This document shows, one piece after another, positions 6,800 to 15,101 of a stretch of 15,762 nucleotides of DNA; position 1 is the stretch's first letter; each line of letters opens with the position of its first letter. The stretch is from an uncultured Lactobacillus sp. (lineage in GTDB: Bacteria > Bacillota > Bacilli > Lactobacillales > Lactobacillaceae). Both the position numbers and the translations under genes were made by a program. The notes under the pieces were generated by a model. It was not told where the DNA came from. It searched no databases and was given only the letters and a program-made list of their open reading frames with translations. Location: assembly GCA_937916845.1 (NCBI GenBank), contig CALFSK010000029.1:1-15762 (forward strand), written 5' to 3'.

Positions 6800-7927
6800 A
6801 TGTTTGATATAAGGAAAATTTATAACGGGCTATTATTTGTCACTATTAGTTGGCAAGTGTACACAAACTCTGTAAGCAATGGGGTTCAAGGAAATATCTT
6901 GAAGTATATTCAGTACATATTGTGGGCTTTAATGCTATTATTATTTATGTATGTACTTTTTTTAAAAGGATTAAGTCAAAGAGGATGGGCCGCTCTTCTC
7001 GTATTTTTTCTGATATCTATCATAGCCTGTTTTTTTAAAGACTATGTATTTATACCATTCTTCATATTTGGTGTGTACGGTATATATATAAGCGGTCAAC
7101 AAATTATTAAAATCTATTCTTATAGTATGTTAGTTGTAGTCGTTTCGACAGTATTATTGAGTCTAGTTGGTAGGTTTCCAATGTATACTGAAAGTAACTT
7201 GCTTTCTATGGGGTTTAGTAATCCAAATGTTTTAGGCTTTTTGATAACAACTATATTCATAGGCTTTCTTATAACTTATAACGTGCCATTTGTAGAATCA
7301 CTGATTATTGCTACGTTAATATGCTTATTTGATTATATATGTTTAGGAGATAATACGGCTTTTACTATTACTATAATTTTTTTTGCTTTATCTTTTGGAA
7401 AGTCAGATCAATTTACTTTATCCTTAAAGGAAATAGTTGTATGTATGCCAGTTGCTTTATTTATATTATCTTGGTTTCTTGCTTGTTTTTACGGAAAATA
7501 CAATTGGATTTATGAAATAAGCTCATTTTTAACTGGACGTCCAGCAATTTGGAATGCTTATAAAGATATATATACTATCCACTTATTTCCCCAACACATA
7601 CAAAGTTACATTCTTTCAAGTTATCAATATGCCTTCTTTGGGGAAAATTTACCGCTTATATATCGTGGTTTTGATGGTGCGTATATTTATCTATTACTAT
7701 CTCAAGGTATATTAATAACAGCGTTGATTTTATATTCTTTAACCTATTATGTGATTCATTTAAATGCTAAAAAGCAAAAAAAAGAATTATATATGATGGC
7801 CTCTATGCTGATTTTTGCGGTAACTGAATCAATTGTAATTGCACCATTTGGTTATTTTGAGAGCTATTTAGTAATATTAATAATAAGAAAATTGATATTA
7901 GGAACACGAAAAACGAGGTATTTATAA
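6800..7927 (+). CDS. wzy: Wzy-like polysaccharide polymerase
   Basis: 375-aa polytopic membrane protein with about ten hydrophobic segments. It probably joins repeat units at the outer face of the membrane. Features common in Wzy/O-antigen ligase-like proteins are present: SNPNVLGF (140-147) at the start of a helix, and TGRPAIW (245-251) in the long extracytoplasmic loop, followed by a region with FDGAYIYLL (291-299). The family is poorly conserved, so the call rests on topology, these motifs and position beside a flippase and GTs. The ATG at 6800 has only a distant GGAG (6782-6785), and the frame is open upstream to a stop at 6758-6760 with no good alternative start. It is extremely A+T-rich. 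Confidence 0.8.
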   Translation: MFDIRKIYNGLLFVTISWQVYTNSVSNGVQGNILKYIQYILWALMLLLFMYVLFLKGLSQRGWAALLVFFLISIIACFFKDYVFIPFFIFGVYGIYISGQQIIKIYSYSMLVVVVSTVLLSLVGRFPMYTESNLLSMGFSNPNVLGFLITTIFIGFLITYNVPFVESLIIATLICLFDYICLGDNTAFTITIIFFALSFGKSDQFTLSLKEIVVCMPVALFILSWFLACFYGKYNWIYEISSFLTGRPAIWNAYKDIYTIHLFPQHIQSYILSSYQYAFFGENLPLIYRGFDGAYIYLLLSQGILITALILYSLTYYVIHLNAKKQKKELYMMASMLIFAVTESIVIAPFGYFESYLVILIIRKLILGTRKTRYL

Positions 7928-7928
7928 G

Positions 7929-8376
7929 ATGAAAATTGGATTAGTTACCTTATATAGAGGCTATAACTATGGAACAAGTTTACAAGCATATGCTTTAAAA
8001 ACTTATCTTGAACAATTGGGCTATGAAACAGATATTATTTGGAAAAGAGAAGGAGCTCACTCGGGTCGTGACATTAGGTTTGAAAAATTATTTCGAATGT
8101 TTAAACGATCAATTTTAAGGCCTAATTTGTTAAAAGAAACAGTCAAAGCGTAAAATTAATAGAGCGGAATATTTAGACGACTTAAAAAGGAGTCCTTTTT
8201 ATTCACCTAATGCTTCTGTGTTGCTATCAAATTATTATTCTGAATTAACTAAAAGGCTTTCTTGAAAATGTAACAAGTAATTATTAATATGAGCGATAGT
8301 TTTATAAGTAAATAAAGGCTTTGTTTGTGATGCAGTGATTTCTAATATAACGTTTGAAGCTAGAGGTGTAAAATGA
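7929..8376 (+). pseudogene. Decayed polysaccharide pyruvyl-transferase-like gene
   Basis: The open part (7929-8153, 74 codons) starts MKIGLVTLYRGYNYGTSLQA, the N-terminus of the polysaccharide pyruvyl transferase (PS_pyruv_trans) family, normally well over 300 residues. It stops early. The +1 frame then continues with KINRAEYLDDLKRSPFYSPN and ends at 8265. A third piece (from about 8314) reads GFVCDAVISNITFEARGVK and its TGA overlaps the ATG of the next gene (ATGA), as if it were the original C-terminus. The total length is far too short, so internal deletion plus frameshifts are inferred. If functional it would add pyruvate ketals, giving negative charge. Family placement of the later pieces is uncertain. 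Confidence 0.65.
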
Positions 8377-9071
8377 TACCTAAGAAAATTCATTATATTT
8401 GGTTTGGTGTGTCTAAACCAAACAGTTTAATTACCGCTATAAATACCTGGAAAAAGCGTGCTCCTGAGTATGAGATTATTGAATGGAATGAAAGGAATCT
8501 GCCAGACTACGAAAATGAATTCTATCAAAAAGCCTTGTCTAATAAAGATTACGCCTTTGCTTCTGATTACGCACGTTTAAGAATTCTTCAACAATATGGT
8601 GGAATTTATATGGATACTGATATGTATCTTTTGAAAAACCCATCTAATATTATTTCGAGTAAGGAACTGGTTTTTAGCATACAAGACCCTAATGTTATAA
8701 TTTCAACAAGCTTTATTGCCGCTTGTCCAAATCAGAAGTTTATCAGTAAAGCTGTGAATCTGTATAATAATGTTCACTATAGCAAAGGAGAAAATAAACC
8801 TAATACCGAGGTACTTTCTCCATTATTATTTAAAATGTATGGATTTGATCATTCGACAAGAACGCAAAGGGTGGGGAATATTCTAGCATTAGAACCAGAT
8901 ATTCTATTGCAGCCTTCTTTTAAAACAATTGCATTACATATTGGTGAAAAAACATGGGCTCCTCATGATAAGCATGATCGTTTAAGAATTATATTGCGTG
9001 AACATGTAACTAATCAATTTAGTGCGGGAATATTTCGTATTATAAATGATATTTTTAGAAAAGTAATATAA
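8373..9071 (+). CDS. GT32 glycosyltransferase (Gly_transf_sug, DXD motif)
   Basis: 232-aa retaining-type glycosyltransferase, of the family that includes yeast Och1-like enzymes and many capsule GTs. It begins MIPKKIHYIWFG. The nucleotide-sugar block ASDYARLRILQQYGGIYMDT runs from 63 into the metal-binding DTD (81-83). A C-terminal histidine in ALHIGEKTW sits where the family has its conserved H. A clear ribosome site (AGAGGTG) overlaps the end of the decayed gene before it. It is intact and is the only working GT32 here, since the other copy at 5086 is destroyed. Donor and linkage are unknown. Confidence 0.87.
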   Translation: MIPKKIHYIWFGVSKPNSLITAINTWKKRAPEYEIIEWNERNLPDYENEFYQKALSNKDYAFASDYARLRILQQYGGIYMDTDMYLLKNPSNIISSKELVFSIQDPNVIISTSFIAACPNQKFISKAVNLYNNVHYSKGENKPNTEVLSPLLFKMYGFDHSTRTQRVGNILALEPDILLQPSFKTIALHIGEKTWAPHDKHDRLRIILREHVTNQFSAGIFRIINDIFRKVI

Positions 9072-9333
9072 TATGATTACAACATCTACATTTAGGTAAT
9101 AGACTCATAGCTAACATGGTGGAAGGTTATTATATTAAGGATTAATTAAGGGGGAGTATTCTTCAGTAGTATAGCTAAATTATAATTTTTGTTAATGTAA
9201 AGCATAACTCAATAAAAAATGAAGAATTGGGTCCTTGACTTTTTTAAACTAAATTAAGGGACCTTATGTTAATTTATTGTCAAAAATGGTTAGGCTAATC
9301 TAATAAATAGATGTATATATAGGTGTGTATTTA
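9072..9333. other. A+T-rich gap between GT32 and the flippase
   Basis: About 260 bases without a gene, unusually long for a cps operon. The one structure seen is an imperfect inverted repeat (GGTCC at 9230-9234 against GGGACC at 9258-9263). No convincing -35/-10 pair was found. It may be a scar of a lost gene. Confidence 0.4.
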
Positions 9334-10800
9334 ATGAATTCTAAATTATCATTGAACTATTTTTATAATTTGATGTATCAGTTTTTAGCAATTGCTTTAC
9401 CAATTGTAACTGTTCCATATGTTTCACGAACATTAGGAGCGTCGGCACTAGGGGAATATTACTATATTGCAGCCGTTGTTTCGTATTTTAATATTTTTGC
9501 TATCTTAGGAACGACAGATTATGGGCAACGAGAAATTGCCAAGAGGCAAGATAACAAAGAGGCTCGAAGCAAGCTATTTTGGGATATATTCTATTTCCGT
9601 TCAATATGTACATCCGTAACCCTTATTGTATATGTTCTGTTTATCTTTATTTTTCCTTCAAGATATCATGTATTATTAATAATTAATTTCCTGAGTCTTG
9701 CTTCCTGGATATTTGATGTCAGCTGGTATTTTCAGGGAATGGAAAACTTTAAAGTAACTGCTATTCGAAATGGCCTAGTGAAAATACTTGCGACTATTCT
9801 AATCTTTATTCTTATCAGGAAGCCTAGTGATGTTGCACTTTACACTTTCATTTATGTTATAGCAGGGTTAATTGGGAATTTAACGATGATTCCATACCTG
9901 AAAGATGAACTTGTTTTTAAGAAGTTTCAACTAACTGATATTTTTAGCCATGTAAAAGGAATATTAGGCCTTTTCTTACCGGTGGTAGCAATTCAGCTAT
10001 ATACCGTTTTGAATCGAGTAATGCTTGGTGCCCTAAGTTCAAGCACTCAAGTTAGCTACTTTTCTCAAATTATGACAATTATTAACCTCTCTTTATCAAT
10101 TATGTCAGCATTTGTGGGGGTATTAACCCCACATATTGCTAATATTTATAGCAAAGGCTTAAGCCAGGAAATAAAGAAGTTATCTAAATTAGCTATTAAT
10201 TTCGTTTATTTATTAGGCCTACCTATGATGTTAGGATGCCTAGTTTGTGGTAGTATTTTTGTGCCAGTCTTTTTTGGCTATCAATATAAACCATCAATTC
10301 CGATTCTTTACATTTTAAGCAGTCTCTTTATCATTCTTGGCTTTGGTCAAGTTTTAGGAGGCTTCCTAATTTCTACTGACCGTCAGGGAAGCTATACGGT
10401 TGCTGTTAGTCTTGCCGCTGTTGCTAATTTAATTTTAAATTTTGTTTTCCTTATTATATTTCACAAGGGAGCAGTAGGTGTTTCTATTTCAACAATTGTT
10501 TCTGAAACAATTGCAACAGGTGTACAAATCTACTATCTTCGTAATATTTTGGATATGACTAATTTCATAACAGGCTTTTTCCGGTACGGTTTAATCTCGT
10601 TAATTTCGATCTTACCGATTGGATTATTAATCCTTTTGACAGGTCTTTCATCACTCATTAAATTAATTTTGATTATTATCTTTGCAGTCCTTGCTTACTT
10701 CTTAATATTAATCTTGCTTAAGGATAGAGCATTTAACTATATATTGGGACCGATAGTAAAGAAATTTTATAAAGGATATAAATATAAAGAAAATGAATAG
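9334..10800 (+). CDS. wzx: Oligosaccharide repeat-unit flippase (Wzx, PST/MATE-like)
   Basis: Moves the undecaprenyl-linked repeat unit across the membrane for Wzy. 488 residues from the ATG at 9334, with about 14 hydrophobic helices throughout. Diagnostic Wzx segments are YQFLAIALPIVTVPYVSRTL (15-34) and DVSWYFQGMENFK (128-140). The frame also opens at GTG 9325, but AGGTG (9321-9325) is best spaced for the ATG at 9334, so that start is chosen. The length is normal for the family and no disruption is seen. Long gaps flank the gene on both sides (about 260 and 186 nt). The second holds an A+T-rich palindrome around AAGGCCTT near 10861 but no clear terminator. Confidence 0.92.
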   Translation: MNSKLSLNYFYNLMYQFLAIALPIVTVPYVSRTLGASALGEYYYIAAVVSYFNIFAILGTTDYGQREIAKRQDNKEARSKLFWDIFYFRSICTSVTLIVYVLFIFIFPSRYHVLLIINFLSLASWIFDVSWYFQGMENFKVTAIRNGLVKILATILIFILIRKPSDVALYTFIYVIAGLIGNLTMIPYLKDELVFKKFQLTDIFSHVKGILGLFLPVVAIQLYTVLNRVMLGALSSSTQVSYFSQIMTIINLSLSIMSAFVGVLTPHIANIYSKGLSQEIKKLSKLAINFVYLLGLPMMLGCLVCGSIFVPVFFGYQYKPSIPILYILSSLFIILGFGQVLGGFLISTDRQGSYTVAVSLAAVANLILNFVFLIIFHKGAVGVSISTIVSETIATGVQIYYLRNILDMTNFITGFFRYGLISLISILPIGLLILLTGLSSLIKLILIIIFAVLAYFLILILLKDRAFNYILGPIVKKFYKGYKYKENE

Positions 10801-10986
10801 AGTGTAAACAAGGCTTTCTTGATTAGTCAAAGAGGAGTAATATTTTTATTATTCGATTTTTTAAGGCCTTAAAATAAAATCTTAAAACAATAGTCTTAAA
10901 GCGTATAAAAGTATTGGCCTTATTAGCTATAAGTTATTTATTTAAATCATATTTAATAACCTAGAACAAAAGATTGGAGATCTAAT

Positions 10987-11934
10987 ATGAAAGATGGCTC
11001 TTTAGTTAGTGTAATAATTCCTGTTTATAATAATGAGAGAACATTAAAAAAGTGTATTACTTCAATAGTCGACCAAACATATCAAAATGTTGAAATTATA
11101 TTAGTTGATGATGGGTCACATGATAATAGTAGAAAAATATGTAACTCTTTTAAGGATGAAAGAATATCTGTCATACATAATTCTAATCACGGAGTAGCCT
11201 ATTCTAGAAATTGTGGTATAGAAAACTCCAGGGGGGACTATATAACATTTTGTGATGCTGACGATTATTATGACGATACTCATATTGAAGAACTAATGGC
11301 GACCGTAAAGAAATATAACGCGGATATTACTGTGTGTGGGTATTACACTGAGGATGAAAATGGTAACAAAAAAAGTTTACAAGGACTATCTGGCTATAAG
11401 AGTAAAGAGGATATTATAAAGGGACTTACTATAAGCAATACATATGGAGGGTTCTGTTGGAATAAGCTGTTTAAGAAGAATATAATTGGTGATGTTAGGT
11501 TTCCTGATGACTTATCTTTACTTGAAGATACATATTTTATCTTAAAAGTATTACAGAAAGCAAAGCTAACCTATTATTTATCTAACCCGTCTTATCATTA
11601 TTGCTACAATAAGAATAGTATAACAAGGACTAGTCCGGGAGAATTAATACGCGGTGATAGGTCGTTGTATCTATTAAGTTATAATAAAATAATGAATAAT
11701 ATAGACTTTAGTGATAGTGATATATGCTTGATAAAGGCCGCAAAGTTTGAAATTGCATTAGGTGAAGGTAGAGCTTTATTAAATTCAAATTACAAGTCAA
11801 AGAAAACATACAAAAATCTGTCTAATGAGATTTCAAAAAATAAGCAGTCTTTTTTTAAATGTGCAGATATATCAACGAATCGTAAGATCAAACGATTTAT
11901 TCAACTATTAATTTACTCTATACGAACAATATAA
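10987..11934 (+). CDS. Glycosyltransferase family 2 (GT-A fold)
   Basis: 315-aa capsule GT: SVIIPVYNNERTLKKC (8-23), DDGS (41-44), AYSRNCGI (71-78) and the metal-binding DADD (90-93). Downstream, FCWNKLFKK and LLEDTYFILKVL are typical of the EpsH/WcaA-like group that includes many lactobacillus cps GTs; the E-D pair is the likely acceptor/base region. GGAG lies just before the ATG. Codon use is very A+T-rich with many ATA and AGA codons, marking this as recently acquired DNA. It stands alone, with about 186 and 159 nt gaps on each side, so co-transcription is assumed, not shown. Sugar specificity is unknown. Confidence 0.88.
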   Translation: MKDGSLVSVIIPVYNNERTLKKCITSIVDQTYQNVEIILVDDGSHDNSRKICNSFKDERISVIHNSNHGVAYSRNCGIENSRGDYITFCDADDYYDDTHIEELMATVKKYNADITVCGYYTEDENGNKKSLQGLSGYKSKEDIIKGLTISNTYGGFCWNKLFKKNIIGDVRFPDDLSLLEDTYFILKVLQKAKLTYYLSNPSYHYCYNKNSITRTSPGELIRGDRSLYLLSYNKIMNNIDFSDSDICLIKAAKFEIALGEGRALLNSNYKSKKTYKNLSNEISKNKQSFFKCADISTNRKIKRFIQLLIYSIRTI

Positions 11935-12093
11935 AGTAAGCAACTAGTAATAATGATATATTATAAGTTGCAAAATAAAAGGGATCATTAATCTTGCTTC
12001 AGAAAGCACTATAGTTGAGATTCACTTATATATTATAGAATTTGGTTGATTTTTATTATAAATGGTAAGATTTGTTATTAGGAGAAAAGAAAA

Positions 12094-13206
12094 ATGGTTA
12101 CTAAAAATCGTATATTTTATATAATACACCAGTTACATAAGAGATATTCGTTACCTTTTAGCATTGTGAAACTTTCTTCACTAATGTTTAGCAATAAATT
12201 GACAGAGCTTTCAAGCAGTCGCAGTTATCTAAAAAAAATTTTCCCCGATAATGGAGGAAGTTCTTATGGTAATAACTTATTAAAAATTCAGTATGATTTA
12301 CAAATTGTTGTTGCTGCATATAATTGTGAACAAACAATTAAAACATGCTTATGTTCAATATTAAATCAAAAAACTAAGTATCGTGTTATTACTAAAGTGA
12401 TAGATGATGGATCAACTGATAATACGGGGGAAATAATTGATCATATTGCTGAAAAAGCTAACGGACGTTTGAATATAATTCATCAGACTAATAAGGGCCT
12501 TTCTGGTGCTCGCAATACAGGAATTAAAGTAATCAATGGAAAGTTTTTAATGTTTGTTGATGCTGATGATACTTTAGCTGATGGTGCTATTGAGAGCCTT
12601 CTAGATAATGCTTATAAGTATAATGGTGATATTGTGGAGGGTGGCTATAACATTCTCGTTAACAATGATGTTAGGTCGACTTTTAAGCACTCATTCAGTA
12701 AAAAAGTTAATCCCTTTAATACCTTATATGGATATCCATGGGGAAAGTTATATAGGAGCTATTTATTTAAAAATGTTGTTTTTCCAAAGGAATATTGGTT
12801 TGAAGATACAGTAGCGATGTATCGAATATGGCCGAATGCTAAGCACGTGGTTACAGTTAAAAACGTTGTTTACAATTATTATAAAAATACGCATGGAATA
12901 ACGGCGACCTCTAGGGGTAAAGCAAAGTCACTAGATACATTATGGGTTACACAAAAATTATTAAACGAGTGTAATAATATTAACATGCAAACATATAATT
13001 TTACTTTGTCACAGATAGTTATGAATACACAGCGCCTAAGTTACCTAAGTGATAAAGTAAATAAGGCTAATTTTGTTATTAGCAGGTATTGGGTTGAACA
13101 TTATTTTTCAGGGTATGAGACAAATGACAAAAAATATCTTATGATTGAATATATCCTAAAATCAGGAACCTATAAAGACTTCTTAAATTATGTATATGAA
13201 GAATAA
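12094..13206 (+). CDS. Glycosyltransferase family 2 with N-terminal extension
   Basis: 370-aa protein whose GT-A domain starts only at about residue 68 (LQIVVAAYNCEQTIKTCLCS at 69-88), with DDGS (104-107), LSGARNTGI (136-144) and DADD (156-159). A WFEDT segment at about 232 matches the E-D motif of this GT group. The first roughly 67 residues are basic with a hydrophobic stretch and have no family I recognise; they may bind membrane or a partner. The start is well supported (AGGAG 12080-12084, 9 nt before the ATG). It is the last cps gene seen: IS30 begins five bases after its stop, so further genes may have been separated or lost. Confidence 0.85.
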   Translation: MVTKNRIFYIIHQLHKRYSLPFSIVKLSSLMFSNKLTELSSSRSYLKKIFPDNGGSSYGNNLLKIQYDLQIVVAAYNCEQTIKTCLCSILNQKTKYRVITKVIDDGSTDNTGEIIDHIAEKANGRLNIIHQTNKGLSGARNTGIKVINGKFLMFVDADDTLADGAIESLLDNAYKYNGDIVEGGYNILVNNDVRSTFKHSFSKKVNPFNTLYGYPWGKLYRSYLFKNVVFPKEYWFEDTVAMYRIWPNAKHVVTVKNVVYNYYKNTHGITATSRGKAKSLDTLWVTQKLLNECNNINMQTYNFTLSQIVMNTQRLSYLSDKVNKANFVISRYWVEHYFSGYETNDKKYLMIEYILKSGTYKDFLNYVYEE

Positions 13207-13249
13207 TATACGGTAGATTGTAAAATTAATCCGAACGCTGTTCGGACAA

Positions 13250-13313
13250 AAAAGATCAGCTTCCTTTAAAATGGTGTTTACCACAAACCCATCTTTTAGG
13301 AGCTGATCTTTTG
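13250..13313 (+). promoter_or_regulatory. Hairpin that would hide the ribosome site and start of the IS30 transposase
   Basis: AAAAGATCAGCT (13250-13261) pairs perfectly with AGCTGATCTTTT (13301-13312). Three further pairs after a one-base bulge (13263-13265 with 13298-13300) cover the AGGAG ribosome site (13298-13302). The TTG start codon (13311-13313) is also in the stem. RNA entering from outside would include both arms and fold, blocking translation. RNA starting inside the 32-nt loop would not. This is a known style of protection in insertion sequences. Confidence 0.6.
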
Positions 13314-13360
13314 TCTAGTATAACCTATTCCGAACGAATTAAAATCGAAACCTTTTGTGA

Positions 13361-13368
13361 ACTAGGGC
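13361..13368. repeat. Target site duplication of IS66, left copy
   Basis: ACTAGGGC here is repeated exactly at 15708-15715, immediately outside the two IS66 inverted ends. Eight base pairs is the normal duplication length for the IS66 family. Confidence 0.93.
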
Positions 13369-13394
13369 GTAAGCAGTAAATAACTGGCCGTATT
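13369..13394. repeat. IS66 terminal inverted repeat, left
   Basis: Pairs with 15682-15707 with 25 of 26 matches (the single difference is at the nineteenth position from the end). Similarity stops after 26 bases. Confidence 0.92.
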
Positions 13395-13424
13395 GCCTTA
13401 TTCTCTACAGGTTACTGTGAATAC

Positions 13425-13480
13425 AAAAAGAAAGTTCCCCACACTTCTCGGTTCTGAGAAGCGTGGGGAACTTTCTTTTT
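13425..13480 (-). terminator. Strong bidirectional intrinsic terminator at the end of the IS66 operon
   Basis: A perfect 18-bp stem (13425-13442 with 13463-13480), one mismatch, then a further 6-bp stem (13444-13449 with 13456-13461) and a 6-nt loop. T-rich flanks on either strand (CTTTCTTTTT) give terminator character both ways. It lies two bases after the tnpC stop codon, and would also stop cps or IS30 transcripts coming from the left. Confidence 0.85.
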
Positions 13481-13482
13481 GG

Positions 13483-15030
13483 CTATGCGGCGAACGTCGT
13501 CGCCGGGGACTCGTTGACGTCTGTCCGTTGGTCCACATTTTGATATTTTCGATAATTCCATGGCAAATAAACCGCCAACTCTTCCGGTTTCGGAAATGCT
13601 GGTAGGACTGTCGAAGCTTTTAATAAATCCGTCAAATATTGACGCGGATCGATATGATTGGCCTTGGCGCTTTCAATAAATGTCATCCAAATAGCGATTG
13701 ACTCGGCACCTTGCGTGCTGGTACTAAATAACCAGTTCTTACGCCCAATCACCAGACTCTTCATATTACGCTCAGAAGCATTATTACTCCAGTCAATAAC
13801 GCCATCATTAATAATCCGGTCAAGATATGGCCGTTGACTTTGAGCGTAAGTGATCGCCTTTCCCAGCCGAGATTGTGGTAATACCTCGGTATGATCCACA
13901 ATGCGCCAAAAACGCTTGAGAATTTTTCTCAAGCAACTACGGCGTCGTCGCCGGCGTGCTCGTGGTGAATAGGCCTGCCATTTTCGTTCTCGAGCGAACA
14001 TCTCGTCAATCAAGTGAAGTAGTTCTTGGGCTCCCTTGATATGCGATTGATTCGCGTCATAGAACTTACGTCGAACGTGGGCCCAACAACCCATTCGGTG
14101 CACACCCGTACCTAGTAGGTTGTAGCCACTATATCCGTCGCATTGTAAAACGCCCTGATAGCCTTCATATACGGATTGGGCAAAGGCGCCTGAACGGGTG
14201 GCACCATATGCATAATAGACGGTGGGATTTGGTTCTTTGATTGGCGTACGTGCCACCCACATGTAAGACTTTGATGTCGCAGCCTTGCCGGGCTCTCTCA
14301 GAACCTCGATTGGCGTTTCATCACCTTGCAGGTGATGAGCTGAGCACAATTGCCGATGAAATTCTTCGTAGAGTGGTGTCAGTTGTTGGGCGGCTTTGAT
14401 AACCCAATTAGTCAAGGTCGCTTCAGACGTATGGTAGCCTAAACGGCTAATCTCAGATAGCTGACGATATAGTGGTACACCCAAGACAAACTTATTATAG
14501 ATAACTTCTGCTACTAAGGAGACAGAAGCCAAACTATGCGGAAACAAGGCTGGTGGCACCAGCGACTTCCACAAGCCAGATGTTGCTGTATTCTCAGCAC
14601 ACTGTTCACACTTATAACTTTGTTCGTAGATCTTTTCCAGGTATGCGTACGCTGGAACGAAATGCAATTCTTCTCGCACATATTTTTTTCCAATCGGCGT
14701 GATGTCTGAATGTCCTGCTGGACATTTACCATCAGCTGGTTCAATGATGGTTACGCGTACCGGTACCTTGGCATCTATTTTTTCTTGCCGCGTCTTTTTC
14801 TTCGATTTCTTTGGCTGTACTTGATTTGATGCGGCGCTGCTTTGGTCTCCAGTTTGCTCTGGTTCGGTAAAAACACGATCTTTCTCATCAAATAGTGACG
14901 TTTGATTGGGATCTATTGTTTCGGATTTACTCGCATAGATTTTTCGAGTGAAGTAAGCCAGCTGTTCCTTGAGAGTCGCAATTTCCGCTTCAAGTTCATG
15001 GATTCTTTGATCTTTTTCTGATTCTGCCAT
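13483..15030 (-). CDS. tnpC: IS66 transposase TnpC (DDE)
   Basis: 515 aa from the ATG at 15030. A GTG at 15039 is in frame, but AAGGAGGTG (15037-15045) is correctly spaced only for the ATG. The N-terminal coiled-coil (residues 3-27) is followed by a Lys-rich linker, a cysteine-containing zinc-finger-like region (CPAGH at 103-107 and CEQC at 141-144), and the DDE core: Asp237 (QGDETPIEV), Asp298 (QCDGYSGYN) and Glu420 (NNASERNMK), with GRKNWLF after it. An unusually arginine-rich run occurs at about 357-365. The length fits the family (about 500) and nothing is disrupted. Confidence 0.94.
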   Translation of the reverse strand: MAESEKDQRIHELEAEIATLKEQLAYFTRKIYASKSETIDPNQTSLFDEKDRVFTEPEQTGDQSSAASNQVQPKKSKKKTRQEKIDAKVPVRVTIIEPADGKCPAGHSDITPIGKKYVREELHFVPAYAYLEKIYEQSYKCEQCAENTATSGLWKSLVPPALFPHSLASVSLVAEVIYNKFVLGVPLYRQLSEISRLGYHTSEATLTNWVIKAAQQLTPLYEEFHRQLCSAHHLQGDETPIEVLREPGKAATSKSYMWVARTPIKEPNPTVYYAYGATRSGAFAQSVYEGYQGVLQCDGYSGYNLLGTGVHRMGCWAHVRRKFYDANQSHIKGAQELLHLIDEMFARERKWQAYSPRARRRRRRSCLRKILKRFWRIVDHTEVLPQSRLGKAITYAQSQRPYLDRIINDGVIDWSNNASERNMKSLVIGRKNWLFSTSTQGAESIAIWMTFIESAKANHIDPRQYLTDLLKASTVLPAFPKPEELAVYLPWNYRKYQNVDQRTDVNESPATTFAA

Positions 15031-15101
15031 AGGTGTCACCTCCTTGATGTATCGTTATTATCATTGAGCTTACCACTCATCTGACAAACTAGAAAGCATT
15101 T

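Noticed and set aside
9235..9270. Promoter for wzx from TTGACT at 9235
   Set aside because: No -10-like hexamer at 16-19 nt spacing; the nearest TATGTT is 24 nt away.
13393..13605. Plus-strand open frame of 70 codons in the IS66 left end
   Set aside because: It runs through the terminator hairpin and antisense to tnpC with no family resemblance.
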